From NCBI GenBank assembly GCA_026002975.1, contig BPGJ01000006.1, forward strand, positions 62,001 through 126,000: DNA of 64,000 bases, given 5' to 3'. The DNA comes from Acidimicrobiia bacterium (GTDB lineage Bacteria; Actinomycetota; Acidimicrobiia; Spongiisociales; ZC4RG35). The notes beneath the pieces are model-generated. The model was not told the origin of the DNA. It ran no database searches and saw only the letters and a program-made list of their open reading frames with translations. Shown here piece by piece: positions 1 through 10,135 of this stretch. Within the stretch, counting starts at the first letter, position 1. Every line of letters begins with the position of its first letter. Position numbers and translations under genes: made by a program.

Positions 1-104
1 ACCGGACACGCCGACTGGCCCGCACCATCGCCGACCTCTCCGGGGGAGGCCCCGTGGACGCCCCGGCGGTCGCCGAGGCCATGGCGCTGAGGAAGGCGGG
101 ATGA
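1..104 (+). CDS. YifB/ComM-like Mg-chelatase family ATPase, C-terminal end (partial)
   Basis: Only the last 33 codons are inside the window, ending in TGA at 102-104. The visible tail contains RLARTIADLSG and VAEAMALRK, which resemble the C-terminal helical domain of YifB/ComM AAA+ proteins (RVARTIADL...VAEAL pattern). Members of this family take part in natural transformation and branch migration. The stop overlaps the dprA start (ATGA), and yifB next to dprA is a common actinobacterial arrangement. The identification rests on this short tail plus the neighbour. Confidence 0.6.
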   Translation, partial: RTRRLARTIADLSGGGPVDAPAVAEAMALRKAG

Positions 105-1000
105 GCGCCCCGCTCATCACCATGGCCTTCTCGGGTGGGGGAGCTCCCCCGAGCCCGGCGGAGGCGATGAGACGCATTCGGGAGGCCGGCGCCGAGTTCG
201 TCGTCGACCTACCCGACCACCTGGCCTGCCTCCCCGACGCGCCCCGATGGCTGTTCGTCAAGGGAAGACTCCCCGACCGACCGGGTGTGGCCGTGGTGGG
301 CGCCCGAAAAGCGACCCGATACGGCCTGTCGATCGCCCGACGTATCGGCGCTCTCGTCGGCGGGGCCGGGTGGCCCGTCGTGTCCGGCTTGGCGAAGGGT
401 GTCGACGCCGAGGCCCACCGGGGCTGTCTTGAAGCCGCGGGGACCGCGGTGGCGGTCCTGGGGTGCGGGATCGACCGGTGGTACCCGGCTGCCAACCGGC
501 AGCTGGGGGAGCGGATCCTGGCTGCGGGAGGAGCGGTGGTGTCGGAATACCCCCCAGGTACACCACCCGAGGCGTGGCGATTCCCCGCTCGCAATCGAAT
601 AATCGCCGGGCTGAGTCGGGTGGTGCTGGTGATAGAAGCCGCGGAGCGGTCCGGGGCTCTGATCACCGCCCGGATGGCCCTCGACCAGGGAAAGGAGGTC
701 ATGGCGGTTCCAGGAGACGTAGACCGGGACACTTCCCGGGGATGCAACCAGCTCATCCGGGACGGAGCCCATCCCATCACCGACCTGGCCCACCTGGTAG
801 ACGAGCTGACCTTCTGGATGGGTCCCCCGCCTCGACCCGACACCGACTCCCCGCCGGAGGAGGTCACCGTCGAAGACCTGATCCGCCGATGGGGGGCCGA
901 AGAGGCGTTCGGCCGTCTGGCCGAGTGGCAAGCCCGGGGGTTGGTCGCAATCGAGGACGGCCGGGTCGTGATTCCGCGAGCCGAAGGTTGGAGCACTTAG
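101..1000 (+). CDS. dprA: DNA processing protein DprA
   Basis: A 299-residue protein of the DprA/Smf family, which loads RecA onto incoming single-stranded DNA. The Rossmann-like core is clear: [11 protein letters not shown] near residue 66, [14 protein letters not shown] near 95, then [11 protein letters not shown] and a GALITA segment. The last 45 residues look like the family's winged-helix domain (VEDLIRRWG...[10 protein letters not shown]). It is translationally coupled to the upstream yifB-like gene by an ATGA overlap and is followed after 7 bp by a tyrosine recombinase, a standard actinobacterial order. Its role in transformation here is inferred. Confidence 0.93.
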   Translation: MSAPLITMAFSGGGAPPSPAEAMRRIREAGAEFVVDLPDHLACLPDAPRWLFVKGRLPDRPGVAVVGARKATRYGLSIARRIGALVGGAGWPVVSGLAKGVDAEAHRGCLEAAGTAVAVLGCGIDRWYPAANRQLGERILAAGGAVVSEYPPGTPPEAWRFPARNRIIAGLSRVVLVIEAAERSGALITARMALDQGKEVMAVPGDVDRDTSRGCNQLIRDGAHPITDLAHLVDELTFWMGPPPRPDTDSPPEEVTVEDLIRRWGAEEAFGRLAEWQARGLVAIEDGRVVIPRAEGWST

Positions 1001-1007
1001 CATCCAG

Positions 1008-1901
1008 GTGGTGGCTCCCATACCTGCACCTCCCGGATGGGCTCGATCCGACCTCCAGGCCTTCCTGGACGAGCTCGCCCGGCGGCGGCTGTCCCCCAAC
1101 ACCGTGGCGGCCTATCGGCGCGACCTGAGCCAGTTCACCGCCTTCTGCGACCGTAGGGGAGCGCGTTCCCTCGACCAGATCGACCGGGACCACGTCCGGT
1201 CGTACCTCGCTCATCTGGACACCCGGCGGTACGCGCGGTCGTCGATCCGCCGGAAGGCCTCGGCGGTGCGGTCTTTCCTCGACCATGCGGTCCGGAGAGG
1301 AGTGATCCGTTCCAACCCGGCGAGGAGCCTGGGCACCCCCAGGCGCAGGACCCGTCTCCCTTCCGCCCTTCCCCGACGGGTCGTGACCGAGACCCTCGAC
1401 GGGATGCCGGACGACACGCCCATCGATCTGAGGGACAGGGCCGTGCTGGAACTGCTCTACGCCACCGGAATCCGGGTCGGTGAGCTGTGTCGACTGAGAC
1501 TCAGCGACCTCCAGCAGGGCTCTCTACTCCGGGTGGAGGGCAAAGGCGGACGGGTGCGGGTGGTTCCCGTGGGGGCGCTGGCCCGGCGGGCGGTGCAGCG
1601 ATGGTTGGAGGACGGCAGACCCGCACTGGCCCATGGTGGATCCCCCGACAGTCTGTTCCTCGGATCCAGGGGCGGTTCTCTGGGGCCGAGGAGCGTGAGG
1701 AGGATCGTCCGACGGCGACTCGGAACCTTTCCCCACGCCCTCCGCCACTCCTTCGCCACCCACCTCCTGGAAGGCGGCGCCGACCTGAGGTCGGTGCAGG
1801 AGCTGCTCGGACACGTTGCCCTGTCGACCACCCAGACCTACACTGCCGTGACCCGCCAGCACCTCCGAGAGACCTATGAGCGAACCCACCCGCGGGCCTG
1901 A
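1008..1901 (+). CDS. xerC: Tyrosine recombinase XerC/XerD family
   Basis: A 297-residue site-specific tyrosine recombinase that probably resolves chromosome dimers. The N-terminal SAM-like DNA-binding domain (about 10-95) is followed by the catalytic domain. The full catalytic set is visible: R156 (GIRVGEL), K179 (EGKGG), H243 and R246 (HALRH), H269 (LLGHVALS) and Y278 (TQTYTAV). Length and position between dprA and the sigma gene match chromosomal Xer rather than a phage integrase. Start is GTG at 1008 or the next GTG at 1011. Its 3' end overlaps the sigma gene by 26 bp. XerC versus XerD cannot be settled by eye. Confidence 0.9.
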   Translation: MVAPIPAPPGWARSDLQAFLDELARRRLSPNTVAAYRRDLSQFTAFCDRRGARSLDQIDRDHVRSYLAHLDTRRYARSSIRRKASAVRSFLDHAVRRGVIRSNPARSLGTPRRRTRLPSALPRRVVTETLDGMPDDTPIDLRDRAVLELLYATGIRVGELCRLRLSDLQQGSLLRVEGKGGRVRVVPVGALARRAVQRWLEDGRPALAHGGSPDSLFLGSRGGSLGPRSVRRIVRRRLGTFPHALRHSFATHLLEGGADLRSVQELLGHVALSTTQTYTAVTRQHLRETYERTHPRA

Positions 1902-2658
1902 GCGGACAGACGAGATCGGGGCCCTGTGGGCTCGGTTCAAAGCAACCGGGGACGAAACGGCCCGCGAGAAGCTGATCATCCACTACTCGCCGCTGGTCAA
2001 GTTCGTCGCCGGACGGGTAGGAGCCGGACTGCCTCGCAGTGTCGATCCCGGGGACCTCGTCTCCTACGGCATCTTCGGGCTGATCGACGCCATAGACAAG
2101 TTTGAACCCGAACGCGGGTTCAAGTTCGAGACGTACGCCATCAATCGGATCAAGGGGGCCATCCTCGACGAGTTGCGGGCCCTGGACTGGGTTCCTCGAT
2201 CGGTTCGGGCCAAGGCCCGGGAGATCGAACGTTCCATGGCCGAGCTGGAACATCGCCTCCAACGCACCCCCACCGACGAGGAACTCGCCCGGCACATGGG
2301 GATGCCGGTGGAGGAGCTGCAAGATGTCCTCGGCAAGCTCTCCATGGTGGGGCTGGTGGGGCTGGACGACCTGTTGGACCCCGAGTCCTCCACCACCCGG
2401 GGAGACATGATCGCCGACCGGACCGAACCCAGCCCCGAGGAGAACTACCAGAAGGAGGAGACCCGCCGGGTCCTGGCCGAGGCGCTCAACAAGCTGCCCG
2501 ACCGGGAGAGGCTGGTCCTCACCCTCTACTACTTCGAGGGTCTGACCCTGGCCGAGATCGGCGAGGTGCTGGGCGTCACCGAATCCCGGGTGTGTCAGCT
2601 CCACGCCAAGAGTGTGCTGAGCCTGCGCAACAGGCTGAGTGAGCCCTCCTTCCGGTGA
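1876..2658 (+). CDS. whiG: RNA polymerase sigma factor, FliA/WhiG family
   Basis: A 260-residue sigma-70 family protein without region 1.1, as in the FliA/WhiG/SigB group. Region 2 includes [30 protein letters not shown] and [13 protein letters not shown]. Region 3 follows, and region 4 ends in a helix-turn-helix ([21 protein letters not shown]). The position between a recombinase and rpsB is where Streptomyces whiG lies. No flagellar or sporulation genes are visible here, so its regulon is unknown. Start is ATG inside the xer gene, which implies translational coupling. Confidence 0.88.
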   Translation: MSEPTRGPERTDEIGALWARFKATGDETAREKLIIHYSPLVKFVAGRVGAGLPRSVDPGDLVSYGIFGLIDAIDKFEPERGFKFETYAINRIKGAILDELRALDWVPRSVRAKAREIERSMAELEHRLQRTPTDEELARHMGMPVEELQDVLGKLSMVGLVGLDDLLDPESSTTRGDMIADRTEPSPEENYQKEETRRVLAEALNKLPDRERLVLTLYYFEGLTLAEIGEVLGVTESRVCQLHAKSVLSLRNRLSEPSFR

Positions 2659-2663
2659 TCGCC

Positions 2664-2669
2664 TAGACT
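2664..2669 (+). promoter_or_regulatory. Putative -10 element of the rpsB-tsf unit
   Basis: TAGACT lies just after the sigma-factor stop codon, 120 bp before rpsB. It fits the TANNNT pattern found elsewhere in the window. No convincing -35 is visible. The resulting leader of about 115 nt contains a short GC hairpin (ggccg/cggcc, near 2710-2725) and could hold S2 autoregulation; that is inference. Confidence 0.35.
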
Positions 2670-2789
2670 GCCGCGCCGAACACGCACACCCGTCATCCCG
2701 TCTGGTGGGCCGGACGCCGGCCTGTGGGGAACCCTCCGGGCATCGAGTCCGGAAGGGCGCGGGTGGAGGACCAACCAGAGGAGAACCCG

Positions 2790-3509
2790 ATGAGCGCTGT
2801 CACGATGAAGCAGCTCCTGGAGGCGGGCGTCCACTTCGGACACCAGACCCGCAGGTGGAACCCGAAGATGGCCCCGTACATCTACACGGAGCGCAACGGC
2901 ATCCACATCATCGACCTGCGGCAGACCCTGGAACAGATCGACAAGGCGTACGAATACGTCAGGGATCTGGTGGCAGGGGGCGGGACGCTGCTGTTCGTCG
3001 GTACCAAGAAGCAGGCGCAGGCCGCGATCGAAACCGCCGCCAAACACGCCGGAATGCCGTATGTGAACTACCGGTGGCTGGGCGGCATGTTGACCAACTT
3101 CTCGACCATCCAAAAGCGCATCTACTACATGAAGGAGTTGGAGCGCATGGAGGAGTCGGGGGAGATGCAGGCGCTACCCAAGAAGGAGCGGCTGCGTCTC
3201 AGGCGGGAGTTGGCCAAACTCCAAGCCACCCTGGGGGGCGTTCGGGACATGACCAGGGTTCCCGAAGCGGTGTTCGTCATCGACGTGAACCACGAGCACA
3301 CCGCGGTGCGGGAATGCGAGAGGCTGGGGATCACTCTGATCGCCCTGGTCGACACCAACTGCGACCCGGATCCGGTGGACATCGTCATCCCCGGTAACGA
3401 CGACGCCATCCGGGCCGCCGAGGTGGTGTCGATGGCCCTGGCCGAGGCTTGCCGAGAGGGCCGCGCGATGGCAGCCAAACCCGAGCCGACCGAAGCAGCG
3501 AGCACCTGA
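2790..3509 (+). CDS. rpsB: 30S ribosomal protein S2
   Basis: A 239-residue S2 protein. Family motifs include [22 protein letters not shown], split here as [14 protein letters not shown] then RRWNPKM, followed by [10 protein letters not shown], the GTKKQAQ segment and [12 protein letters not shown]. The start is set at 2790 because it gives the canonical N-terminus and has a good ribosome binding site (AGAGGAGA) 5-12 bp upstream; an in-frame ATG at 2724 would add 22 unrelated residues. It is followed by tsf after 12 bp. Confidence 0.97.
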   Translation: MSAVTMKQLLEAGVHFGHQTRRWNPKMAPYIYTERNGIHIIDLRQTLEQIDKAYEYVRDLVAGGGTLLFVGTKKQAQAAIETAAKHAGMPYVNYRWLGGMLTNFSTIQKRIYYMKELERMEESGEMQALPKKERLRLRRELAKLQATLGGVRDMTRVPEAVFVIDVNHEHTAVRECERLGITLIALVDTNCDPDPVDIVIPGNDDAIRAAEVVSMALAEACREGRAMAAKPEPTEAAST

Positions 3510-3521
3510 GGAGTAACCAGA

Positions 3522-4133
3522 ATGACGATCACCCCTAGAGAGATCCAGCGGCTGCGCCAGCAGGCGGGAGTAGGCATGATGGACGCCAAGCAGGCTCTCA
3601 CCGACGCCGGCGGCGACTTCGACAAGGCGATGGAACTGCTTCGGGAGCGGGGCTTGGCGAAGGCCGCGAAGAAGGCGGGTAGGCTGGCCACGGAAGGGAC
3701 GGTGGGCAGCTATCTCCACATCCAGGCCGACCATCCGGTATTGGGAGTGATGGTCGAGTTGGCCTGCGAGACGGACTTCGTCGCCAAGAGCCCCGAGTTC
3801 AACCAGGTCGCCAACGACATCGCCCTCCACATCTCCTGGTCGAACCCCCGCTGGATCACCCGCGAGGAGGTGGACCCCGCCGCGGTGGAGAAGGAGAAGG
3901 AGCTGATCGAACGGGAGGCCCGGGCCGCCGGCAAGCCTGAACAGGCGATTCCGAAGATCGTCGAAGGCAGACTCGAGAAGTTCTACGAGGAGAACGTCCT
4001 CTACGAACAGCCATTCGTCAACCGGGACAAGTTCGACGGCACGATCGGTGACATGGTGGCCGCCCTGGCTGCCAAGATGGGGGAGAACGTGACGGTCCGG
4101 CGTTTCTGCCGGATCGCCGTCGGGCAGGACTAG
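3522..4133 (+). CDS. tsf: Translation elongation factor Ts
   Basis: EF-Ts, the nucleotide exchange factor for EF-Tu. At 203 residues it is the short form known from cyanobacteria and Thermus-like bacteria, against about 280 in E. coli. The N-terminal UBA-like segment (IQRLRQQAGVGMMDAKQAL) and the core signature CETDFVAKS are present; part of the C-terminal dimerisation region is absent or reduced. GAGGAGTAACC provides the ribosome binding site. It sits between rpsB and pyrH as in most bacteria. Confidence 0.95.
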   Translation: MTITPREIQRLRQQAGVGMMDAKQALTDAGGDFDKAMELLRERGLAKAAKKAGRLATEGTVGSYLHIQADHPVLGVMVELACETDFVAKSPEFNQVANDIALHISWSNPRWITREEVDPAAVEKEKELIEREARAAGKPEQAIPKIVEGRLEKFYEENVLYEQPFVNRDKFDGTIGDMVAALAAKMGENVTVRRFCRIAVGQD

Positions 4134-4142
4134 GAGCTGGCC

Positions 4143-4859
<717 letters not shown>

Positions 4860-4896
4860 GGCCCGGGGTCGGGGTCGGCAGCCCAGGGGAGGACCG

Positions 4897-5448
4897 ATGA
4901 TCGAGGATCTGCTCGAAGAGGCCCGGCACAAGATGGACCAGGCCGTCGAACACGTGGCCGCCGAGTTCGCCACGGTCCGAACGGGCCGGGCCAACCCGCA
5001 GATCCTCCATCGGGTCGTGGTCGACTACTACGGTCAACCCACCCCGCTGCAGCAACTGGCGGGCCTCTCGGTTCCGGAGCCACGGCTGCTGGTGGTCCAG
5101 CCATACGACCGCTCGGCGCTTCCGGCGATCGAACGTGCCATCCAGGAGTCCGACCTGGGGCTCAACCCGTCCAACGACGGATCGGTGATCCGTCTGGTGT
5201 TCCCGCCCCTCACCGAGGAGCGCCGCAAAGAGCTCATCCGGGTGGTGCGGCACATGGCGGAGGAGGGTCGGGTCGCGGTTCGCAACATCCGCCGTCACAC
5301 CAAACAGGACATCGAGGCGTTGCACGGCGAGGTCTCCGACGACGACATCCACCGGGCGGAGAAGACCCTCCAGGAGATCACCGACGAGCACATCGCCCGG
5401 ATAGACGATCTCCTGGAGCGCAAGGAAGCCGAGCTCCTCGAGGTTTGA
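4897..5448 (+). CDS. frr: Ribosome recycling factor
   Basis: A 183-residue RRF, which splits post-termination ribosomes with EF-G. The signature RTGRANPQIL lies near residue 28, and VVDYYGQPTPLQQLA and PLTEERRKEL also match the family. An AGGGGAGG ribosome binding site precedes the ATG. The stop codon is one base before the cdsA start. Confidence 0.96.
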   Translation: MIEDLLEEARHKMDQAVEHVAAEFATVRTGRANPQILHRVVVDYYGQPTPLQQLAGLSVPEPRLLVVQPYDRSALPAIERAIQESDLGLNPSNDGSVIRLVFPPLTEERRKELIRVVRHMAEEGRVAVRNIRRHTKQDIEALHGEVSDDDIHRAEKTLQEITDEHIARIDDLLERKEAELLEV

Positions 5449-5449
5449 A

Positions 5450-6568
5450 GTGAGCGACGAGAACCGCCGCCGTTTCTCCCGGCCGTGGGAAGAGGCCCCC
5501 CCAGAGGAGCCCACTTCGGAAGACGAGCGTCCCATCCACGAGGACGACGGTGAGGATCCTTTCGACCACGTCGACTTCTTCGGCGCCACCACCAGCGAAT
5601 ACCGGCGCCTGGCAGAGGAGGTGGCGCAGGCGTCCATGAGCGAGACGCCGCGTCAGGCGGTGGCCGCCGCGATCCCGGGAGTGAACAGCGGCCTGGTCAC
5701 CTTCGAGGACGTGACCGGTCGTCCGGGCATCTCCGAGGAGGAGGTGGAACGGGAAGAACAAGCCCGATCCTCCGACCTGGCCCTCCGGGTCGGGACTGCG
5801 CTGGTGCTCGTCGGGCTGTTCCTGGGGAGCCTGCTGTTGGGAGGTGTGTGGTTCACTGCCTTCGTCGGTTTGGCGATGCTGGTTTCGGTGGGGGAGTTCT
5901 ACGCCACCGTTCGGGGCGCCGGGTTCGCCCCGGTCGCCCTGTTCGGCCTGCTCGCAGTGGTGGGCATCACCGTTTCGGTGCACCGAACCGGCCTCGCCTC
6001 GGTACCCGGGTGGATCGCCGCGCTCGTCGTCTCAGTGGCTCTGCTCTACTCGGTGGCGAGACGAAGGCGACCCCTCGAGAACGCCTCCCTCACGGTGCTG
6101 GGAGTCGCCTGGGTGGCTCTCCTCGCCCCTGCGATACCCCTGGGCTCGGCCGCCAACGGAGTCGGGCTGGTTCTGCTCCTCGTGCTGGTTACCGCCGGTT
6201 TCGACGTCGGAGCGTTCTTCGTGGGACGTGCCTTCGGCCGGAGGCCGCTCGCGCCCCGCATCTCACCCCGCAAGACGGTCGAAGGCCTGGTCGGTGGGGT
6301 GGCGACCACCTTCCTCCTGGCCGCAGTGGCTTCCACCATCCCCCTGTTCGATCCTCTGGACCTGCGGGGCTCGGTGGTTCTCACCGGTGTCGTCTCTATC
6401 ATGGCTCCGCTCGGGGACGCGGCGGAGTCCGTGGTGAAACGGGCTCTGGGAGTCAAGGACATGGGATCGGTCCTGCCCGGTCACGGCGGCATGCTCGACC
6501 GGATCGACGCATTCCTGTTCGTCGTTCCCGCCGCCTACCTGTTCTTCTCGGCGGCCGGCTACCTCTGA
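5450..6568 (+). CDS. cdsA: Phosphatidate cytidylyltransferase
   Basis: A 372-residue integral membrane enzyme making CDP-diacylglycerol from phosphatidate and CTP. The first ~105 residues are charged and probably disordered, rich in Glu/Asp/Pro; the rest forms about eight hydrophobic segments. The signature region is clear: SPRKTVEGLVGG near 270 and LPGHGGMLDRIDA near 345. Start is GTG directly after the frr stop. The long acidic cytoplasmic head is common in actinobacterial CdsA and has no assigned role. Confidence 0.93.
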   Translation: MSDENRRRFSRPWEEAPPEEPTSEDERPIHEDDGEDPFDHVDFFGATTSEYRRLAEEVAQASMSETPRQAVAAAIPGVNSGLVTFEDVTGRPGISEEEVEREEQARSSDLALRVGTALVLVGLFLGSLLLGGVWFTAFVGLAMLVSVGEFYATVRGAGFAPVALFGLLAVVGITVSVHRTGLASVPGWIAALVVSVALLYSVARRRRPLENASLTVLGVAWVALLAPAIPLGSAANGVGLVLLLVLVTAGFDVGAFFVGRAFGRRPLAPRISPRKTVEGLVGGVATTFLLAAVASTIPLFDPLDLRGSVVLTGVVSIMAPLGDAAESVVKRALGVKDMGSVLPGHGGMLDRIDAFLFVVPAAYLFFSAAGYL

Positions 6569-6572
6569 GTAG

Positions 6573-7727
6573 ATGAACCCGCTGGTGCGGCCGCTCGTCG
6601 TGTTGGGAGCGACGGGATCGATAGGGCGCCAGGCGCTCGAAGTCGCCGCCCGGATCGGCGCTCAGGTGGTGGGACTGGCATCCCGCAGCCCCGGTCCGGC
6701 GATCGCTGAAGCCGCCGAGGCCTTCCCCGAAGCCCAGGTCGCGGTGGCCGGGGGAAGCAGCGAGGAACGCGACGCGCTCAGGAGCCGACTCGGACCGCAC
6801 CGGGTTCGTTTCGGTCCGGAGGCCGTACTCGAACTGGCGGCGGCCGCCGGGGTGACGGTGCTCAACGCCATCGTCGGGGCGGTGGGTCTGGAGGCCTCGG
6901 CGGTGGCGCTGGAAGCCGGTAACCGGCTGGCCCTGGCCAACAAGGAGAGTCTGGTGACCGGCGGACCGGTCCTCATGCGGCTGGCCGGCGCCTCGGGGGA
7001 ACTGATCCCGGTCGATTCGGAACACTCCGCTCTCCATCAGCTCCTCTCGGGTTTGGGAGACGACGAGATGACCGGTGTGGTGCTCACCGCCTCGGGGGGA
7101 CCCTTCCGTGGCCGCTCACGCGAGGAGCTCGAAGACGTCACCGTCGAAGAGGCGCTCCGACATCCGGTATGGGAGATGGGCAGGAGGATCACCATCGACT
7201 CGGCCACCCTGGCCAACAAGGGGCTCGAGGTGATCGAAGCCCACTATCTGTTCGGCCTTCCTTACGACCGGATCGAGGTGGTGGTCCACCCCCAGAGCAT
7301 CGTCCACGGGATGGTCCGGCTGGTCGACGGCGGAATGATCGCCCACCTGGGAACCCCGGACATGAGGATCCCCATCCAATACGCCCTCACCTATCCCGGC
7401 AGGGTCGACTCCCCGGTCGCTCCGTTCGACCCGGTGGGAGCCACCCTCACCTTCGAAGCTCCCGACTTGGAGGCCTTCCCGGCACTTGCCCTGGCCTACG
7501 AGGCGGGTCGTCGAGGAGGGGGGTCGCCCGCGGTCTACAACGCGGCCGACGAGGTCGCAGTCGAAGCTTTCGCCACCGGAAGGTTGGGTTTCCTGGGGAT
7601 CGCCGAGGTGATCGCCCGCACCCTGGCCGAATTCGATCCACCCGAGCCCCGGACCGTCGCCGAAGCCCTCGAAATCGACCGAACCGCCCGGGAGATCGCC
7701 TCCTCCCTGATCGGGGGCCAGTGCTGA
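6573..7727 (+). CDS. dxr: 1-deoxy-D-xylulose 5-phosphate reductoisomerase
   Basis: A 384-residue NADPH-dependent enzyme of the MEP isoprenoid pathway. The NADPH-binding loop GATGSIGRQ starts near residue 12. Substrate and metal motifs follow: ANKESLV, PVDSEHSALHQ, ASGGPFRG and SATLANKGLEVIEAH. It lies 4 bp after cdsA and before rseP; ispG of the same pathway follows rseP, a conserved dxr-rseP-ispG cluster in actinobacteria. Confidence 0.96.
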   Translation: MNPLVRPLVVLGATGSIGRQALEVAARIGAQVVGLASRSPGPAIAEAAEAFPEAQVAVAGGSSEERDALRSRLGPHRVRFGPEAVLELAAAAGVTVLNAIVGAVGLEASAVALEAGNRLALANKESLVTGGPVLMRLAGASGELIPVDSEHSALHQLLSGLGDDEMTGVVLTASGGPFRGRSREELEDVTVEEALRHPVWEMGRRITIDSATLANKGLEVIEAHYLFGLPYDRIEVVVHPQSIVHGMVRLVDGGMIAHLGTPDMRIPIQYALTYPGRVDSPVAPFDPVGATLTFEAPDLEAFPALALAYEAGRRGGGSPAVYNAADEVAVEAFATGRLGFLGIAEVIARTLAEFDPPEPRTVAEALEIDRTAREIASSLIGGQC

Positions 7728-7788
7728 CCGTCGCCTAGCCTGCGACTGCGATTAGCTTTTCACCGGTGATCCCTCTAGGAAGCCTCCC

Positions 7789-8892
7789 GTGTTAGGTGCC
7801 CTGGGCGCGGTCGCCGCGCTGGTCCTGTTCGTCCTCGCTCACGAAGCCGGGCACTACTTCGCGGCCAAGGCCACCGGGATGAAGGTGACCGAGTTCTTCC
7901 TCGGGTTCGGCCCCCGCATCTGGTCTTTCCGGCGGGGAGAGACCGAATACGGAATCAAGCCCATCCTGTTGGGAGCCTACGTCAAGGTGGTGGGCATGAG
8001 CGCCCTGGAGGAGGTCCCCCCCGAGGACGAGAGCCGCACCTACCGGGGCAAACCGTTCTGGGCCAAGACGCTCGTCGTCCTGAGCGGCGTGGGAGCCAAC
8101 TTCCTGATCGCCTACCTGATCTTCTTCGGGCTGGTGTTGTACCAGGGTGTGCCCGAGCCCACCACCACCATCGGCGACGTGGTGGCCGTCTCCGAGGGGC
8201 GGCCGACCGCTGCGGCGCAGGCCGGCCTCCAACCCGGAGACCGGATCGTGGCCATCGACGGGGAGCCGACCTCCGAATGGGAAGACGTCGCCTCGACCCT
8301 GGCCGGGAACCCGGGAGAAGCGGTGGTCCTCACCATCGACCGGTCTGGACGCACCCTCCAGCTCGAGGTCACGTTGGGGGAGAGGATCGACCCGGACGGA
8401 CGAAGGATCGGCTTCCTCGGGGTGGCGCCCAGGGTCGAGAACCGACCGGCGGGTATCGGCGAAGCCGCCGGCCTGGCCGGACTCCAGGTGGTCGACGGGG
8501 TGAGGTTCACGTTCGCCTCCTTCTTCGAGCTCCTCCAACTCGACAACATCGCCCGACTGTTCCAGGGCCTGCTGGGGGGCGAGGTTCCCACCGAGGTGCG
8601 GCCGGTGAGCGTCGTCGGGGTGGTCCAACTGGGAGCCCAAGCCTCCGACCTCGGGTTGGCGAACTTCCTGTACCTACTGGGAGCGGTCAACGTCATCCTG
8701 GGCACCCTCAACGGATTGCCCCTCTACCCACTCGACGGCGGCCACTTCGCGGTAGCGCTGTACGAGAAGGTGACCGGCCGCCAAGCCGACGTGCGGATGC
8801 TGATCCCGGTGGCGGTGATGGTGATTGGGCTCATCTCCCTCATCGGGGTCGTGGCGATCGTGCTGGACATCGTGAACCCGATCCGGCTATGA
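7789..8892 (+). CDS. rseP: Site-2 intramembrane metalloprotease RseP
   Basis: A 367-residue membrane protease. The zinc-binding HEAGH motif (H18-E19, H22) lies in the first transmembrane segment. A PDZ domain spans about 120-200 (AGLQPGDRIVAIDG), and the second catalytic motif NGLPLYPLDGG is near residue 305. Start is GTG with TAGGA as a weak ribosome binding site. A TAGCTT hexamer at 7753-7758 may be its own -10 element. Substrates in actinobacteria are typically anti-sigma factors or cell-division proteins; none can be named here. Confidence 0.93.
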   Translation: MLGALGAVAALVLFVLAHEAGHYFAAKATGMKVTEFFLGFGPRIWSFRRGETEYGIKPILLGAYVKVVGMSALEEVPPEDESRTYRGKPFWAKTLVVLSGVGANFLIAYLIFFGLVLYQGVPEPTTTIGDVVAVSEGRPTAAAQAGLQPGDRIVAIDGEPTSEWEDVASTLAGNPGEAVVLTIDRSGRTLQLEVTLGERIDPDGRRIGFLGVAPRVENRPAGIGEAAGLAGLQVVDGVRFTFASFFELLQLDNIARLFQGLLGGEVPTEVRPVSVVGVVQLGAQASDLGLANFLYLLGAVNVILGTLNGLPLYPLDGGHFAVALYEKVTGRQADVRMLIPVAVMVIGLISLIGVVAIVLDIVNPIRL

Positions 8893-8898
8893 CCCACT

Positions 8899-8904
8899 TA
8901 GCAT
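8899..8904 (+). promoter_or_regulatory. Putative leaderless -10 element of ispG
   Basis: TAGCAT ends 7 nt before the ATG at 8912. No Shine-Dalgarno is seen between them. If transcription starts about 7 nt downstream of the hexamer, the mRNA begins at the start codon. Confidence 0.5.
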
Positions 8905-8911
8905 GCCCGTG

Positions 8912-10117
8912 ATGATCGAACGTAGGGCGAGCAGACGGATCCAGGTCGGTTCGGTGCCGGTCGGCGGCGGGGCGCCGATCACGGTGCAGTCGATGACCAC
9001 CACCAAGACCGCCGACGTGGACGGCACCCTCGCCCAGATCTACGGGCTGGCCGCCGCCGGAGCAGACATCGTCAGGGTGACCTGCAACGACGTGGACGCA
9101 GCCAAGGGGCTGGCCGAGATGGTTCCCCGCAGCCCGGTGCCCATCGTGGCGGACATCCACTTCCAATACCGGCTGGCCCTCGCCGCGCTCGAAGCCGGGG
9201 TGCACGGCCTGCGTCTCAATCCGGGAAACATCCGCAAGGAGGAGCACATCAAACTGGTCGCCCGGGAAGCCAAGGCGCGGGGTGTTCCCATCCGGGTTGG
9301 CGTCAACGCCGGCTCCCTCGACAAGGACCTGCTCGCCAAGCACGGGTCGCCGACCCCCGAAGCCCTGGTCGAGTCGGCGCTCACCGAGGTCCGCTACCTG
9401 GAGGAGGTCGACTTCACCGACATCAAGATCTCGGTGAAGCACTCCAACGTGCCGATGATGGTGGAGGCGTACCGGCTCCTCGCCGAGAAGGTCGACTATC
9501 CACTCCATTTGGGCGTCACCGAGGCCGGTCCACCGCCCGCCGGGCTCATCAAATCGGTGGCCGGGATCGCCACCCTGCTGCTGGAAGGCATCGGCGACAC
9601 CATCAGGTTCTCTCTAACCGCCGACCCGGTGGAGGAGGCGAGGGCGGGACGGCAGCTCCTCGAGTTCCTCGGCTTGCGGGAACGAAAGGGTCTCGACCTG
9701 ATCGCATGTCCCTCGTGCGGGCGGGCCGAGGTAGACGTCATCAAGGTGGCCCAGGAAGCCCAGGCCGCCTTGGAGGCCGAGAACCTGCCGATCCAGGTGG
9801 CGGTGATGGGATGCGTCGTCAACGGGCCGGGAGAAGCCCGCGAAGCCGACATCGGCATAGCCGCCGGAAGAGGCCGGGGACACCTGTTCATAAAGGGACA
9901 GGTGGTCAGGGTGGTTCCGGAGGAGGAGATGGTCGGGGCGCTCCTCGAAGAGGCTCGCCGTCTGGTGGAAGAAGGGTTGGAGGCCCGTCTCGCGGCAGCC
10001 GACCGCGGAGCCGCCGAGGAAGCCGAGAAGGCCCGACTCCAGCTGGTGGAGATCCGGTCCGACCCGAACCGGGCGGAGGCGAGGAAAGCCAGGGTCGAAG
10101 AAGTCGCTCGGGGCTGA
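8912..10117 (+). CDS. ispG: 4-hydroxy-3-methylbut-2-enyl diphosphate synthase
   Basis: The penultimate MEP pathway enzyme, an iron-sulfur protein converting MEcPP to HMBPP. The 4Fe-4S ligands are visible in CPSCGR near residue 267 and GCVVNGPGEA near 302. The TIM barrel begins ITVQSMTTTKTADV. ATG at 8912 was chosen: it gives the usual N-terminus and lies 7 nt from the TAGCAT hexamer; in-frame ATG 8903 and GTG 8909 are alternatives. A C-terminal tail of about 60 residues rich in Ala/Glu/Arg, ending in a charged helix, extends beyond the catalytic core. Confidence 0.95.
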   Translation: MIERRASRRIQVGSVPVGGGAPITVQSMTTTKTADVDGTLAQIYGLAAAGADIVRVTCNDVDAAKGLAEMVPRSPVPIVADIHFQYRLALAALEAGVHGLRLNPGNIRKEEHIKLVAREAKARGVPIRVGVNAGSLDKDLLAKHGSPTPEALVESALTEVRYLEEVDFTDIKISVKHSNVPMMVEAYRLLAEKVDYPLHLGVTEAGPPPAGLIKSVAGIATLLLEGIGDTIRFSLTADPVEEARAGRQLLEFLGLRERKGLDLIACPSCGRAEVDVIKVAQEAQAALEAENLPIQVAVMGCVVNGPGEAREADIGIAAGRGRGHLFIKGQVVRVVPEEEMVGALLEEARRLVEEGLEARLAAADRGAAEEAEKARLQLVEIRSDPNRAEARKARVEEVARG

Positions 10118-10122
10118 ACGGG

Positions 10123-10128
10123 TAGTCT
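10123..10128 (+). promoter_or_regulatory. Putative leaderless -10 element of proS
   Basis: TAGTCT ends exactly 7 nt before the GTG start of proS at 10136; the gap CCCCC-rich spacer has no ribosome binding site. Confidence 0.5.
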
Positions 10129-10135
10129 GGCCCCC

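Noticed and set aside
1008..1901. Tyrosine recombinase as evidence for a mobile element
   Set aside because: It sits between dprA and the sigma factor in the standard chromosomal position, with no attachment repeats, excisionase or cargo genes around it.
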